Source: Azonexus sp. R2A61
GTDB lineage: Bacteria > Pseudomonadota > Gammaproteobacteria > Burkholderiales > Rhodocyclaceae
Direction of reading: 5' to 3'
Assembly (NCBI RefSeq): GCF_021401135.1
Contig: NZ_JACBFO010000002.1
Location: forward strand, 372,001-436,000
Length of the DNA stretch: 64,000 nt
Within the stretch, counting starts at the first letter, position 1. Every line of letters starts with the position of its first letter. Below, piece after piece: positions 9,610 through 17,260 of this stretch. Both the position numbers and the translations under genes were made by a program. Below the pieces are notes generated by a model. That model was not told where the DNA came from. It worked only from the letters and a program-made list of their open reading frames with translations, and searched no databases.

Positions 9610-10179
9610 TCAGGCCGCGCCGGCTGCCAGTCCGCGATGCAGGAAACAGCCGGGAAGATGATCGTCGATCATGCCGACCGCCTGCATCCAGGCATAAACG
9701 ATGGTCGGCCCGACAAACTTGAAGCCACGCCGCTTCAGATCCTTTGAAATCCGCTCCGACAACGCCGTCTGGGTGGCCTTGCCATCCCCGCGCAAGGTCT
9801 CGCCACCGGTGAAGGACCAGCAGTAATCGGCAAAATCCTCGCCGCGCGCCTGCATCTCGTTGAATATCCGCGCTCCGCCGATGGTCGCCACGATCTTGGC
9901 GCGCGCCCGGACAATCCCCGGATTGCCCATCAAACGCTCGACATCGCACTCATCGAAAGCCGCCACGCGCAGCGGATCGAACCCGGCAAAGGCCTCACGA
10001 AACGCCTCCCGCTTGCGCAGGATCACCTGCCACGACAGCCCCGCCTGAAAGCCCTCCAGCATCAAGGTCTCCCACAACATCCGCGCATCGCGCACCGGCA
10101 CGCCCCACTCGGTATCGTGATAGTGGCGCATCAAGGGATCGCTCTCGGCCCAGCGGCAACGGGCTTGGGTAGGGGTCAT
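9610..10179 (-). CDS. tag: DNA-3-methyladenine glycosylase I
   Basis: A 189-residue base-excision-repair glycosylase that removes 3-methyladenine from DNA. Family landmarks are CRWAESDPLMRHYHDTEWG near the N-terminus (Cys and His zinc ligands), the FQAGLSWQVILRKREAFREA block and the C-terminal YAWMQAVGMIDDHLPGCF segment with the second His/Cys zinc ligands. Length matches E. coli Tag. The start at 10179 (MTPTQARC) is the usual one; an upstream in-frame start at 10251 would add an unconserved leader. It stands alone, convergent with the efflux operon. Confidence 0.93.
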   Translation of the reverse strand: MTPTQARCRWAESDPLMRHYHDTEWGVPVRDARMLWETLMLEGFQAGLSWQVILRKREAFREAFAGFDPLRVAAFDECDVERLMGNPGIVRARAKIVATIGGARIFNEMQARGEDFADYCWSFTGGETLRGDGKATQTALSERISKDLKRRGFKFVGPTIVYAWMQAVGMIDDHLPGCFLHRGLAAGAA

Positions 10180-10532
10180 GGGGGTTCCTGACGGGAGATG
10201 GACAGGGGCGTATGGTAGCGAGGAACAAAGGAGAACGAAGGGAAAATCCACGGCCCGCTAATCGGCCATCCCTGCCCGTCATGCTGTTGATAACTGGCAG
10301 TTACCGGCCAACTGCCGCTGTTCAAAAAATTCTGCAAGGCAGACGCTCGACGAGATGTCTATTGCATGAATGGCATCAGTACAATGACAAGCTGTCCGGT
10401 TTCAGTCTCTCGCCAACATGCTGCATAAAACACATTTTTCTGAAAAGCCCAACGGGCAAAGACTACGGCCTGTCTCGTGTTCCAGCTTATTGGACAGGGG
10501 TCCAGCTTATTGGACACTCCTGTCGTCTACTA
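10180..10532. other. intergenic region upstream of the cassette cluster
   Basis: About 350 bp with no convincing gene. It holds the tag upstream region, an inverted repeat around GCAGTTACCGGCCAACTGC (about 10301-10319), and the 20-bp tandem repeat at 10481. Base composition falls from GC-rich to mixed across it. The reverse complement of about 10309-10326 resembles the sequence TTGAACGGCAGTTAC just after the last cassette (about 12212), so it may mark the left edge of the inserted segment. Confidence 0.4.
10481..10516. repeat. two tandem copies of a 20-bp unit
   Basis: TCCAGCTTATTGGACA occurs twice in direct order (10481-10496 and 10501-10516) separated by GGGG, giving an exact 20-bp period. 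Each unit is itself a partial inverted repeat (TCCA...TGGA). It lies directly in front of the first cassette boundary GTTAGGC at 10533. It could be a protein-binding site or a fragment of a mobile-element end. Confidence 0.7.
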
Positions 10533-10539
10533 GTTAGGC
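10533..10539 (+). other. integron-type recombination core site GTTAGGC
   Basis: The heptamer GTTAGGC matches the GTTRRRY core at which integron integrases cut, and sits 4 bp before the first cassette ORF, as expected for the 5' end of an inserted cassette. Its complement GCCTAAC occurs at the 3' end of the same gene (10943). A heptamer alone would be weak; the paired position supports the call. Confidence 0.5.
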
Positions 10540-10543
10540 TCAT

Positions 10544-10930
10544 ATGGCCGGATACGCTTGGGTTTGTCACTCGTGCAAAGCGGTAAATAATCCCGGCGAA
10601 AGCACTTGCCAGTATTGCGGCTTTGCTTCCGTAGCAACCGGTGCTGAGATTGAAGAAGCTGTTACCGGTATCAAGCAACCACCGGCACTCAGCAAAAAGG
10701 AGTTGCAGCATCAACGGCATGCGGAATTTTCAGCCCTCCCTCTCTGGAAAAAACCTTTTGCATATTCCCTGCGCATGGTCCAATTTATCGGCAGCGTCGT
10801 CTTTGGGTTAGGCATATTCAGCCTATCTCTGCAACAGATACTATTCGGCCTTGCGTTAGCTTTTTTTGCTGAGGTGTTTTTCCAAATTCTGAAGGGCAAG
10901 TCAGGTGCTCAGCAACACATTCCACAGTAG
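10544..10930 (+). CDS. hypothetical zinc-ribbon membrane protein (cassette 1)
   Basis: A 128-residue protein of unknown function. The N-terminus has a zinc-ribbon pattern CHSC...CQYC (about residues 8-25), similar to RanBP2-type or double zinc-ribbon modules. A charged linker and one long or two short hydrophobic segments follow (FIGSVVFGLGIFSL and FGLALAFFAEVFFQIL). It would be membrane-anchored with a cytoplasmic zinc knuckle. Composition is clearly less GC-rich than the flanking chromosome. It is bounded by GTTAGGC on the left and an attC-like hairpin on the right, the structure of a single-gene integron cassette. Confidence 0.65.
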   Translation: MAGYAWVCHSCKAVNNPGESTCQYCGFASVATGAEIEEAVTGIKQPPALSKKELQHQRHAEFSALPLWKKPFAYSLRMVQFIGSVVFGLGIFSLSLQQILFGLALAFFAEVFFQILKGKSGAQQHIPQ

Positions 10931-10942
10931 CCACTTCCCGTT

Positions 10943-11015
10943 GCCTAACATTCCGATCCACCGGACCTCCGGCAAGCTACGCTTGCCTGCGTCCGGTGAT
11001 TTTCAACGGTAGGGT
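10943..11015 (+). other. attC-like site 1
   Basis: It begins with GCCTAAC (10943-10949). A long imperfect hairpin follows: CACCGGAC (10959-10966) pairs with GTCCGGTG (10991-10998), and inside it GGCAAGC (10971-10977) pairs with GCTTGCC (10981-10987) around the loop TAC. It ends near GGTAGGG (11009-11015), a 5/7 match to GTTAGGC. This is the two-arm structure of integron attC sites, with R''/R' boxes outside and L''/L' arms with bulges inside. It lies just after the stop of the preceding gene. Confidence 0.65.
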
Positions 11016-11021
11016 CATACA

Positions 11022-11432
11022 GTGACCATCGTCAGTCGTATTGTCGGTTCCGCCGTGCGTGCAAGCGCCTTGCTTATTGTTGCCACTCTCACTGCCTGCT
11101 CCAATAACTGTAGTGACGACGATCCCGCGCTGACGGCAGTGGCGAATAAGGCATCTCAAGGTGACATCACCGCTATCGCGACGCTTTACGAAAGGTACGC
11201 CACATACGAGAAGATTCCGCCACTTGCCGACTACTGGCTATTTCGTGGCGCCGTAGCGGGAGATCCTGAGCTTCGACGCAAACACATCGCCGCCTATCGC
11301 GCAAACTATTCGCCGGAACGACAAGCCAGAGAACTGGAGGTGCTTAAGACCGAACCACAGACTCCAGCAGTTTTGTGTCTCATCTCAGCACTGAAAAACC
11401 CCGAAGGTAACCCAAATGCGTGCCGGTCCTAA
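11022..11432 (+). CDS. hypothetical lipoprotein (cassette 2)
   Basis: A 136-residue protein starting with GTG. The N-terminal signal sequence ends in a lipobox (LTACS, Cys near residue 26), predicting a lipoprotein. The rest has paired helices (VANKASQGDITAIATLYERY, and FRGAVAGDPELRRKHIAAYR) resembling Sel1/TPR-like repeats, with no family I can name. The stop codon TAA lies inside the following attC-like box (CCTAAC), a common trait of integron cassettes. Composition is less GC-rich than the chromosome. Confidence 0.6.
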   Translation: MTIVSRIVGSAVRASALLIVATLTACSNNCSDDDPALTAVANKASQGDITAIATLYERYATYEKIPPLADYWLFRGAVAGDPELRRKHIAAYRANYSPERQARELEVLKTEPQTPAVLCLISALKNPEGNPNACRS

Positions 11433-11497
11433 CTGCGCCATGATGCTGCTCAGAAGAACAATGTCACTTCCAATCATGGCATTCCGTTTGGTTATAG
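11427..11497 (+). other. attC-like site 2
   Basis: TCCTAAC (11427-11433) overlaps the stop of the preceding gene. GCCATGAT (11437-11444) pairs perfectly with ATCATGGC (11473-11480), and the element ends near GTTATAG (11491-11497), which keeps the GTTA core. About 71 bp, within the normal attC range. The match to the core heptamer is imperfect at both ends, so it is less certain than site 1. Confidence 0.5.
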
Positions 11498-11548
11498 ATA
11501 CGATCCTGGCATGAAGACAATTTTTATACAGCATCATTAGAAATCATC

Positions 11549-12061
11549 ATGCACTCAGCATTCAAAATCCTACTTTTTGCATCTTTCATTGCACCTGCGT
11601 TAGCCGGAGCAGCTACTTCTGAAATCTCTCCGCAAACTGAGAAACCTGCGCTAGCAATGAACGCATATTCCGAGGAAGCGCGAATTCGTAGCAGCCTATT
11701 TGAATCTATAGCGCATCGTTACGGATTCAGCGTGATTGAGGGACGGTTTGGCGGTGAGTACAACAACGACCAGTTGGCGCTTAAAGAGCAGAACGGAAGA
11801 ACCCTCCTACTACTGGGCTTGAAAGCCACCGGCCCGAAGGGTGACTTACAACTTGATCAAATGTCGATGGGGCCTTTTTTGCAGTTCTCCTCGGAATGGC
11901 TTTCAGCGGTAATACAGAGCTTAAAACTCAGCCGGTCGCAATACGCTAATGCAGCGGCTATCGAGCAAGCACGCAACTCAAAAAGCCTCGACTTGGTTGT
12001 CCTACTATTTACCAAAGGCACCGAAGACGTAAAGTTCTTGGGAATAACTACCCCAGAATGA
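11549..12061 (+). CDS. hypothetical exported protein (cassette 3)
   Basis: A 170-residue protein with a clear Sec signal peptide (FKILLFASFIAPALAGAA, cleavage near residue 22). The mature part is mixed alpha/beta, with YGFSVIEGRFGGEYNNDQLA and a helical C-terminal half. I do not recognise the family. It carries the low-GC composition of the two preceding genes, has the same orientation and is followed by an attC-like hairpin, so it reads as the third integron cassette. A periplasmic location is predicted. Confidence 0.6.
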   Translation: MHSAFKILLFASFIAPALAGAATSEISPQTEKPALAMNAYSEEARIRSSLFESIAHRYGFSVIEGRFGGEYNNDQLALKEQNGRTLLLLGLKATGPKGDLQLDQMSMGPFLQFSSEWLSAVIQSLKLSRSQYANAAAIEQARNSKSLDLVVLLFTKGTEDVKFLGITTPE

Positions 12062-12067
12062 TGATTT

Positions 12068-12132
12068 CTAAGCTCTACTCCAGCCGATCGTCAGCCAGCT
12101 ACGCTGCCTGCCGTCGGCTGAGCTTGCTCGTT
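12068..12132 (+). other. attC-like site 3
   Basis: CAGCCGA (12081-12087) pairs with TCGGCTG (12114-12120). Inside, CAGC-TAC-GCTG (12096-12106) repeats the TAC-loop geometry seen in attC-like site 1, and the flanks CTAAGCTC and GAGCTTG extend the stem. The outer core boxes are poor matches to RYYYAAC/GTTRRRY. It is called by structure and position after the third cassette gene. Confidence 0.45.
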
Positions 12133-12234
12133 CCGAACGACCGCTTCTCCAAACTAGCTACGCCTGCTTTGTCGATAGCCGCACCCATCAAATCAGTGCG
12201 ACATCGGCATTGAACGGCAGTTACAAGCGCCCCC

Positions 12235-12678
12235 TCACCCCCTCGCCAGCCAACGATCCAGCTGATTCGCAAAAGCCTGCCGGTCGGCGGCCGAGTGGGC
12301 GCTTGGGCCGCCGGTTTCGACGCCGCTGCTGCGCAGGCTTTCCATGAAGTTGCGCATGCTCAGGCGTTCCTGGATGTTCCTCTGGTCGATCCGTTCGCCG
12401 CGCGGGTCGATCACCGTGGCGCCCTTGGCAATGACCAGGGCGGCGAGCGGGATGTCGGCGGTGATGACCAGGTCGCCGGGCGCGGCTTCATCGACGATGC
12501 GCCGGTCGGCCACGTCGAAGCCGGCGGGCACCTGCAGCGCCTTGATCCACGGCGATGGCGGTACGCGCAGCATCTGGTTGGCGATCAGCGTGAGCGGGAT
12601 CTGGGCGCGGTTGGCGGCGCGGTAGAGGATTTCCTTGATCGCGACGGGGCAGGCATCGGCATCGACCCAGAGGTTCAT
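12235..12678 (-). CDS. YaiI/YqxD-family (UPF0178) protein
   Basis: A 147-residue cytoplasmic protein of the DUF188 family, of PIN-like nuclease fold. It starts [18 protein letters not shown], the conserved acidic N-terminal block. [22 protein letters not shown] follows, with the conserved acidic cluster, and then the signature [18 protein letters not shown]. Length is typical. The molecular role of the family is not established; a ribonuclease-like activity is inferred from the fold. It may belong to the same transcription unit as the upstream cofactor genes, but a 63-bp gap separates them. Confidence 0.85.
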   Translation of the reverse strand: MNLWVDADACPVAIKEILYRAANRAQIPLTLIANQMLRVPPSPWIKALQVPAGFDVADRRIVDEAAPGDLVITADIPLAALVIAKGATVIDPRGERIDQRNIQERLSMRNFMESLRSSGVETGGPSAHSAADRQAFANQLDRWLARG

Positions 12679-12741
12679 GGCGGTATTCGGCGAGTGGTGG
12701 CGGTGCGCATCTTAACCGGCATGCGGCGTTCTCGCCGGAGT

Positions 12742-13320
12742 TCAGCCGCCGGCCGGGTTTTCGTCGAGGTCGAGCAGGATGCCGGGGTCGTCCACCGGGC
12801 ACAGTTGCAGCGCATCGCGCTGCGCGGCGAGGATGCCGCGCCCGCCTTCGTCGCCGGATAGCGCGAGCAGCGCTGCACGGTGAGTGGCGGCAAAGCCGAC
12901 CGGGTGACCGGGGCGCCCGGCGTATTGCGGGCGGGCGATGCCGGCGCCGGCGGCCAGCGCGGCGAGGACGGCACGGTAGCTGGCCGGGGCGATGTCGGGC
13001 ATGTCGGCCAGCGCGACCAGCCAGCCGGCAGCCTCGCGGCAGGCGGCAACGCCGGCGGCCAGCGTGTGGCCCATGCCGAGCCGGGCGTCGGCGCAATGCA
13101 CCACGTCCAGCCCGAGTTGTCGAAACGCGGCGGCGAGTTCGTCGTCTTCGGGGCGGACGACGGCAATGCTGTGCGGACAGGCGGCCAGCAGCCGGGCGCC
13201 GGCAGCCAGCGCCATCGGCGTGCCGTCGGCCAGCCGGTGCCAGCGCTTGTCGCTACCGAAACGCCGCCCGTAGCCGGCGGCCAGCAGGATGCCGCTCACC
13301 GCCGGCGTGTCGTCGCTCAT
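12742..13320 (-). CDS. MocA-like molybdenum cofactor nucleotidyltransferase
   Basis: A 192-residue NTP-transferase-fold protein. The N-terminal nucleotide loop is GILLAAGYGRRFGSDKR (about residues 10-26). The metal-binding ALADMPDI motif follows, and then the GRPGHPVGF substrate block of the MobA/MocA group. MocA adds CMP to molybdopterin, giving the MCD cofactor used by xanthine-oxidase-family enzymes. Its 5' end overlaps the 3' end of the XdhC-family gene by 4 bp (ATGA type), and the operon encodes a molybdenum hydroxylase, which supports cofactor maturation for that enzyme. Confidence 0.85.
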   Translation of the reverse strand: MSDDTPAVSGILLAAGYGRRFGSDKRWHRLADGTPMALAAGARLLAACPHSIAVVRPEDDELAAAFRQLGLDVVHCADARLGMGHTLAAGVAACREAAGWLVALADMPDIAPASYRAVLAALAAGAGIARPQYAGRPGHPVGFAATHRAALLALSGDEGGRGILAAQRDALQLCPVDDPGILLDLDENPAGG

Positions 13321-14318
13321 GCCACGCTGCAGGCGTAGGGATCAGACACCGCTGCTGCGGTCGACCGGCCGGCCTGGCCATTTTTGACAGCGGTCATCTG
13401 GGCCAGGATGGAGACGGCGATTTCCGGCGGCGTGCGGCTGCCGATCGGCAGGCCGACCGGGCCGTGCAGACGGTCGACTTCGGCCGGCGTCAGGTCGAAA
13501 TACTGCAGCAGCCGTTCGCGCCGCTTGCCGTTGTTCACCCGCGAACCGAGCGCGCCGACGTAGAAGGCGGGCGACTTGAGCGCTTCGAGCAGCGCCAGGT
13601 CGTCGAGCTTGGGATCGTGGGTCAGCGCCACCACCGCGCTGCGCGGATCGAGCGCCAGTTCGGTCACGGCATCGTCGGGCATGGCCGCCACCTTGATCGT
13701 GCCGGGCACGTTCCAGCCGTCGGCATATTCGCTGCGCGGGTCGCAGAGATAGACGCGGTAGCCGAGGGCCTGGGCCATGCTCGCCAGGTAATGCGACACC
13801 TGGCCGGCACCTATGATCAGCAGCCGCCAGGCCGGGCCGTGCAGCGTGATCAGGGTTTCGCCGTCCCAGAACAGGCTGTCGGTGGCGCTGCCGGGCAACA
13901 GGTCGACCTGGCCGCTGGCCAGCGCCACCCGCCGTTGCGCCAGCTGGCCGCCGGCCAGTCGCGCCGCCAGATCGGCGAGCAGCGCCGGGTCGGGGGCCGG
14001 TTCCAGCAGCAGTTCGAGCGTGCCGCCGCACGGCAGGCCGAAGCGGTGCGCCTCGTCCGCAGTCACGCCATAGCGCAGCGCGCGCGGCCGGGTTTGGCCG
14101 GCGAATTCGCCGGCCGTCACACGGCGTACCAGATCGTCCTCGATACAGCCGCCGGAGACCGAGCCGACCACCGCGCCGTCGTCGCGCACGGCCATCCAGG
14201 CGCCGGTCGGACGCGGCGCCGAACCCCAGGTGCGGGCCACGGTGACCAGCACGTAGGCTCGCCCGGCCGCCGCCCAGTTGCGGGCGGCGTCGAGTACCTG
14301 CATGTCGAGATCGTCCAT
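13317..14318 (-). CDS. XdhC/CoxI-family molybdenum cofactor insertion protein
   Basis: A 333-residue protein. The N-terminal XdhC/CoxI domain contains VARTWGSAPRPTGAWMAV and VGSVSGGCIEDDLV. The C-terminal Rossmann domain contains LLIIGAGQVSHYLASMA and the end block LPIGSRTPPEIAVSILAQM. XdhC proteins bind and sulfurate or insert the Mo cofactor in xanthine-oxidase-type enzymes. The start ATG at 14318 is 1 bp from the stop of the large subunit gene. The order [2Fe-2S] subunit, Mo subunit, XdhC, MocA is that of a complete hydroxylase operon. Confidence 0.9.
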   Translation of the reverse strand: MDDLDMQVLDAARNWAAAGRAYVLVTVARTWGSAPRPTGAWMAVRDDGAVVGSVSGGCIEDDLVRRVTAGEFAGQTRPRALRYGVTADEAHRFGLPCGGTLELLLEPAPDPALLADLAARLAGGQLAQRRVALASGQVDLLPGSATDSLFWDGETLITLHGPAWRLLIIGAGQVSHYLASMAQALGYRVYLCDPRSEYADGWNVPGTIKVAAMPDDAVTELALDPRSAVVALTHDPKLDDLALLEALKSPAFYVGALGSRVNNGKRRERLLQYFDLTPAEVDRLHGPVGLPIGSRTPPEIAVSILAQMTAVKNGQAGRSTAAAVSDPYACSVA

Positions 14319-14319
14319 G

Positions 14320-16575
14320 TCACACCGCCAGGCTGCGGGTATCGAACGGCAGGTTGCGCAGGTGCTTGCCGGTGGCGGCGGCAATGGCGTTGGCCACCGC
14401 CGGCAGCACCGGCGGCACACCCGGTTCGCCGACGCCGGTCGGCGCCGCCTGCGACGGCACGATATGCACTTCGACGGCCGGCATGTCGGCGATGCGCAAG
14501 GGGGCGAAGCCGTCGAAATTGCCCTGCTCGACCACGCCGTCCTTGAGGGTGATCGCCAAACTCATCGCGCCCAGGCCGAAACCGATGCCGCCTTCGATCT
14601 GCGCCCGGATGTTGTCCGGGTTGATCGGCGTGCCGCAATCGACGGCGCTGACGATGCGGTCGACCTTGACCGAACCGTCTTTTGCCACCGTCACTTCGAC
14701 GACGTGGGCAACATAGGAATTGAACGATTCATGCACCGCCACGCCGCGCCCGCGCCGTTCGCCCGGCTTGGCCGGCAGCGGCGTGTGCCAGCCGGCCTTG
14801 TCGGCGGCCAGGCGCAGCACGCCGGCGTGGCGCGGATGCTTGTCGAGCAACTGCAGGCGCAGCGCCACCGGATCCTGGCCGGTCGCCGTGGCGACTTCGT
14901 CGAGAAAGGCTTCGGTCGAAAAGGCGGTGTGCGACGAGCCGACCGAACGCCACCACAAGACCGGCACGCCGATATCGGTCGGCGTATGCAGGTCGACCGT
15001 AAGATTGGGAATCGCATACGGCAGGTTGGCGGCACCTTCGACCGAGACGCCGTCGATGCCGTCCTTGACCAAAAAGGCCTCGAACGGCGAACCGATCAGG
15101 ATCGACTGGCCGACCAGCCGGTGACGCCAGCCGGTCAGCTTGCCGTCGGCATCGATGGCGGCCTGCAGCGCGTGGTGGAACAGCGGCCGGTAGTAGCCGG
15201 CGCGCATGTCGTCCTCGCGCAGCCAGACCAGCTTGACCGGCGCCCGGCCGCCGATCGCCTTGGCGATGTGCGCCGCTTCGATCAGGTAATCGGCATCCTT
15301 GCAGGCACGGCGGCCGAAGCTGCCGCCGGCGTACAGCATGTTCAGCCTGACCTGTTCCGGCTTCAGGCCGAGCACAGCCGCCACCTTGATCTGGTCGATG
15401 GTCTGGAACTGTTCGCCGTTCCACACCTCGGCGCCGTCGGCATCGAGCCGGATGACGCAGTTCATCGGCTCCATCGCGGCATGCGCCAGATAGGGGAAGT
15501 CGTAGCTCGCCTCGATGACGCGGGCGGCACCGGCAAAGGCGGCATCGGCATTGCCTTCCTGACGCGCCACCTTGCCCGGCGTCCTGGCCAGCGCCTTGTA
15601 GCGGGCGAGGATTTCGTCGCTGCCCAGCTTGAAGGCGGCGCTGTCGTCCCAGACCACGCTCAACGCGTCGCGCCCCTTCTTGGCGCTCCAGGTATCGCGG
15701 GCCAGCACGGCCACGCCCTGCGGAATCTGCACCACGTCGACCACGCCCTTGACCTTGCGCGCCCGGCTCGCGTCGAAGGATTTGACCTGACCGCCGAAAC
15801 GCGGCGGATGGGCAACCACGGCAACCAGCATGCCCGGCAGATGGACGTCCTGCGTGAATTGCGCGCTGCCGTCGGTCTTCGCCGCGCTGTCCTTGCGGTT
15901 GGCACGCTTGCCGACCAGTTTGAAGTCCTTCGGGTCTTTCAATCGCGGTTCGGCCGGCACCGTCTCGTTGGCGGCATCGGCGGCCAGTTCGCCGAAGGTG
16001 GCGCGACGGCCGCTGCCCGCGTGGCTGACCACGCCGCCGGCCACCGCGATCTCGCCGGCCGGCACCTGCCAGCGGCGGGCGGCGGCGGCAACCAGCATGG
16101 CGCGACCGGCGGCGCCGGCCTTGCGCAATTGTTCCCAGGAATTGGCCATCGCCGTACTGCCGCCGGTGCCCTGCGTCGGCCCCCAGAACAGGTTGTTGTA
16201 GCGCTTGGCGTCGGCCGGCGCGCCCTCGACGCGGACCTGCGCCCAGTCGGCGTCCAGTTCCTCGGCGAGGATGGTGGCCAGGCCGGTATAGGTGCCCTGC
16301 CCCATCTCCAGATGCTTGGAAAACACCGTGACGCTGTTGTCGGCGCCGATGCGCAGGAAAGCGTTGGGCTCGAAGGTGACTGCGGCGGCCAGGCCTTCGC
16401 CGGCCTTGCCCGGCCCGGCGGCAGGCAGCTTGCCGGCGGCCAGCGCGGCGCCGGCCGGCAGCATGAAGCCCAGGGTCAACGCCGTTCCACCCTGCAAAAA
16501 GCGGCGGCGGCTGACGTTCTCGAGGCGGATTTCGGCAACGCCTTCGACGGCGGACGGATTCAGTTTGGCGTTCAT
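14320..16575 (-). CDS. molybdopterin-binding subunit of an IorB-type aldehyde/isoquinoline oxidoreductase
   Basis: A 751-residue protein of the xanthine-oxidase superfamily, single-chain IorB branch. A twin-arginine signal (SRRRFLQGGTALTLGFML) at about residues 22-40 predicts folded export to the periplasm. Mo-pterin landmarks include VFSKHLEMGQGTYTGLA, GGSFGRRACKDADYLIEA and the C-terminal PTGVGEPGVPPVLPAVANAI. It works with the [2Fe-2S] subunit encoded just upstream (11 bp gap) and needs the XdhC and MocA proteins encoded downstream. Substrate cannot be read; relatives oxidise isoquinoline, nicotinate-like heterocycles or aldehydes and pass electrons to cytochromes. The start at 16575 has GGGGACTCC-type spacing upstream and gives the Tat signal. 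Confidence 0.9.
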   Translation of the reverse strand: MNAKLNPSAVEGVAEIRLENVSRRRFLQGGTALTLGFMLPAGAALAAGKLPAAGPGKAGEGLAAAVTFEPNAFLRIGADNSVTVFSKHLEMGQGTYTGLATILAEELDADWAQVRVEGAPADAKRYNNLFWGPTQGTGGSTAMANSWEQLRKAGAAGRAMLVAAAARRWQVPAGEIAVAGGVVSHAGSGRRATFGELAADAANETVPAEPRLKDPKDFKLVGKRANRKDSAAKTDGSAQFTQDVHLPGMLVAVVAHPPRFGGQVKSFDASRARKVKGVVDVVQIPQGVAVLARDTWSAKKGRDALSVVWDDSAAFKLGSDEILARYKALARTPGKVARQEGNADAAFAGAARVIEASYDFPYLAHAAMEPMNCVIRLDADGAEVWNGEQFQTIDQIKVAAVLGLKPEQVRLNMLYAGGSFGRRACKDADYLIEAAHIAKAIGGRAPVKLVWLREDDMRAGYYRPLFHHALQAAIDADGKLTGWRHRLVGQSILIGSPFEAFLVKDGIDGVSVEGAANLPYAIPNLTVDLHTPTDIGVPVLWWRSVGSSHTAFSTEAFLDEVATATGQDPVALRLQLLDKHPRHAGVLRLAADKAGWHTPLPAKPGERRGRGVAVHESFNSYVAHVVEVTVAKDGSVKVDRIVSAVDCGTPINPDNIRAQIEGGIGFGLGAMSLAITLKDGVVEQGNFDGFAPLRIADMPAVEVHIVPSQAAPTGVGEPGVPPVLPAVANAIAAATGKHLRNLPFDTRSLAV

Positions 16576-16585
16576 CGGGGACTCC

Positions 16586-17044
16586 TCAGGCCAGCGTCTG
16601 CGCGGCTTCGTGGATGGCGGCGCGGATGCGCACGTAGGTGGCGCAGCGGCACAGGTTGCCGGACATCGCGGTATCGATGTCGGCATCGCTCGGCGCCTTG
16701 TTGTCGCGCAACAGCGCAATGGCGCTCATCATCTGGCCGGACTGGCAGTAACCGCACTGGACGACGTCGAGCTTGCGCCAGGCATCCTGCACGGCCTTGC
16801 CGACCTTTTCGGCGTCGGCGGCTTCGATGGTGGTGACCTTCTGGCCAACCGCCGCCGACACCGGCAGCGAACAGGAGCGTACCGGCTGGCCGTCGAGATG
16901 CACGGTACAGGCGCCGCACAGCGCCTGGCCACAGCCGAACTTGGTGCCGGTCAGTTGCAGGGTGTCGCGCAAGACCCAGAGCAGAGGCGTGTCGGGATCG
17001 ACATCGACCTTGACCTGCTTGCCGTTTACGTTGAGTTTGATCAT
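16586..17044 (-). CDS. [2Fe-2S] subunit of the molybdenum hydroxylase, IorA-type
   Basis: A 152-residue ferredoxin-like protein with both expected iron-sulfur sets: the plant-type cluster [15 protein letters not shown] (about residues 38-52, plus the distal Cys in RSCSLP) and the alpha-helical cluster [10 protein letters not shown] with GNLCRCATY. It has no own signal and would be co-exported with the Tat-bearing large subunit by piggyback, as known for this family. First gene of the operon; the promoter should lie in the 216-bp region facing the AraC gene. Confidence 0.93.
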   Translation of the reverse strand: MIKLNVNGKQVKVDVDPDTPLLWVLRDTLQLTGTKFGCGQALCGACTVHLDGQPVRSCSLPVSAAVGQKVTTIEAADAEKVGKAVQDAWRKLDVVQCGYCQSGQMMSAIALLRDNKAPSDADIDTAMSGNLCRCATYVRIRAAIHEAAQTLA

Positions 17045-17260
17045 CTGCTGCTTCCTCGCTGAAAAGGGGCGGCAAACGCTGCCGCCGCCCGAGTGGCCTG
17101 TCTTTTACGCTGCCCAGTGTCGGCGAACGCGGTGCCGGTCCGATAACCCAAAAGTTCTAACTTATTGCCTGATCGTCCAAATCTGCGCGAACCCCGCTCG
17201 CCGGCCGCGGTCGAAAACGCTACCCTGCCGGACCACGACGATTTTCCCGAACCCTGCGCC

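Noticed and set aside
10481-10516. Possible short CRISPR array
   Set aside because: Only two units with a 4-bp separation; no spacers and no cas genes.
12151-12175. A fourth attC-like site around AACTAGCTACGCCTGC
   Set aside because: It shares the GCTACGC string but lacks a paired outer arm and core boxes.
14278-16836. Long plus-strand open frame opposite the molybdenum hydroxylase gene
   Set aside because: Antisense shadow of a well-defined enzyme gene; the translation has no domain features.
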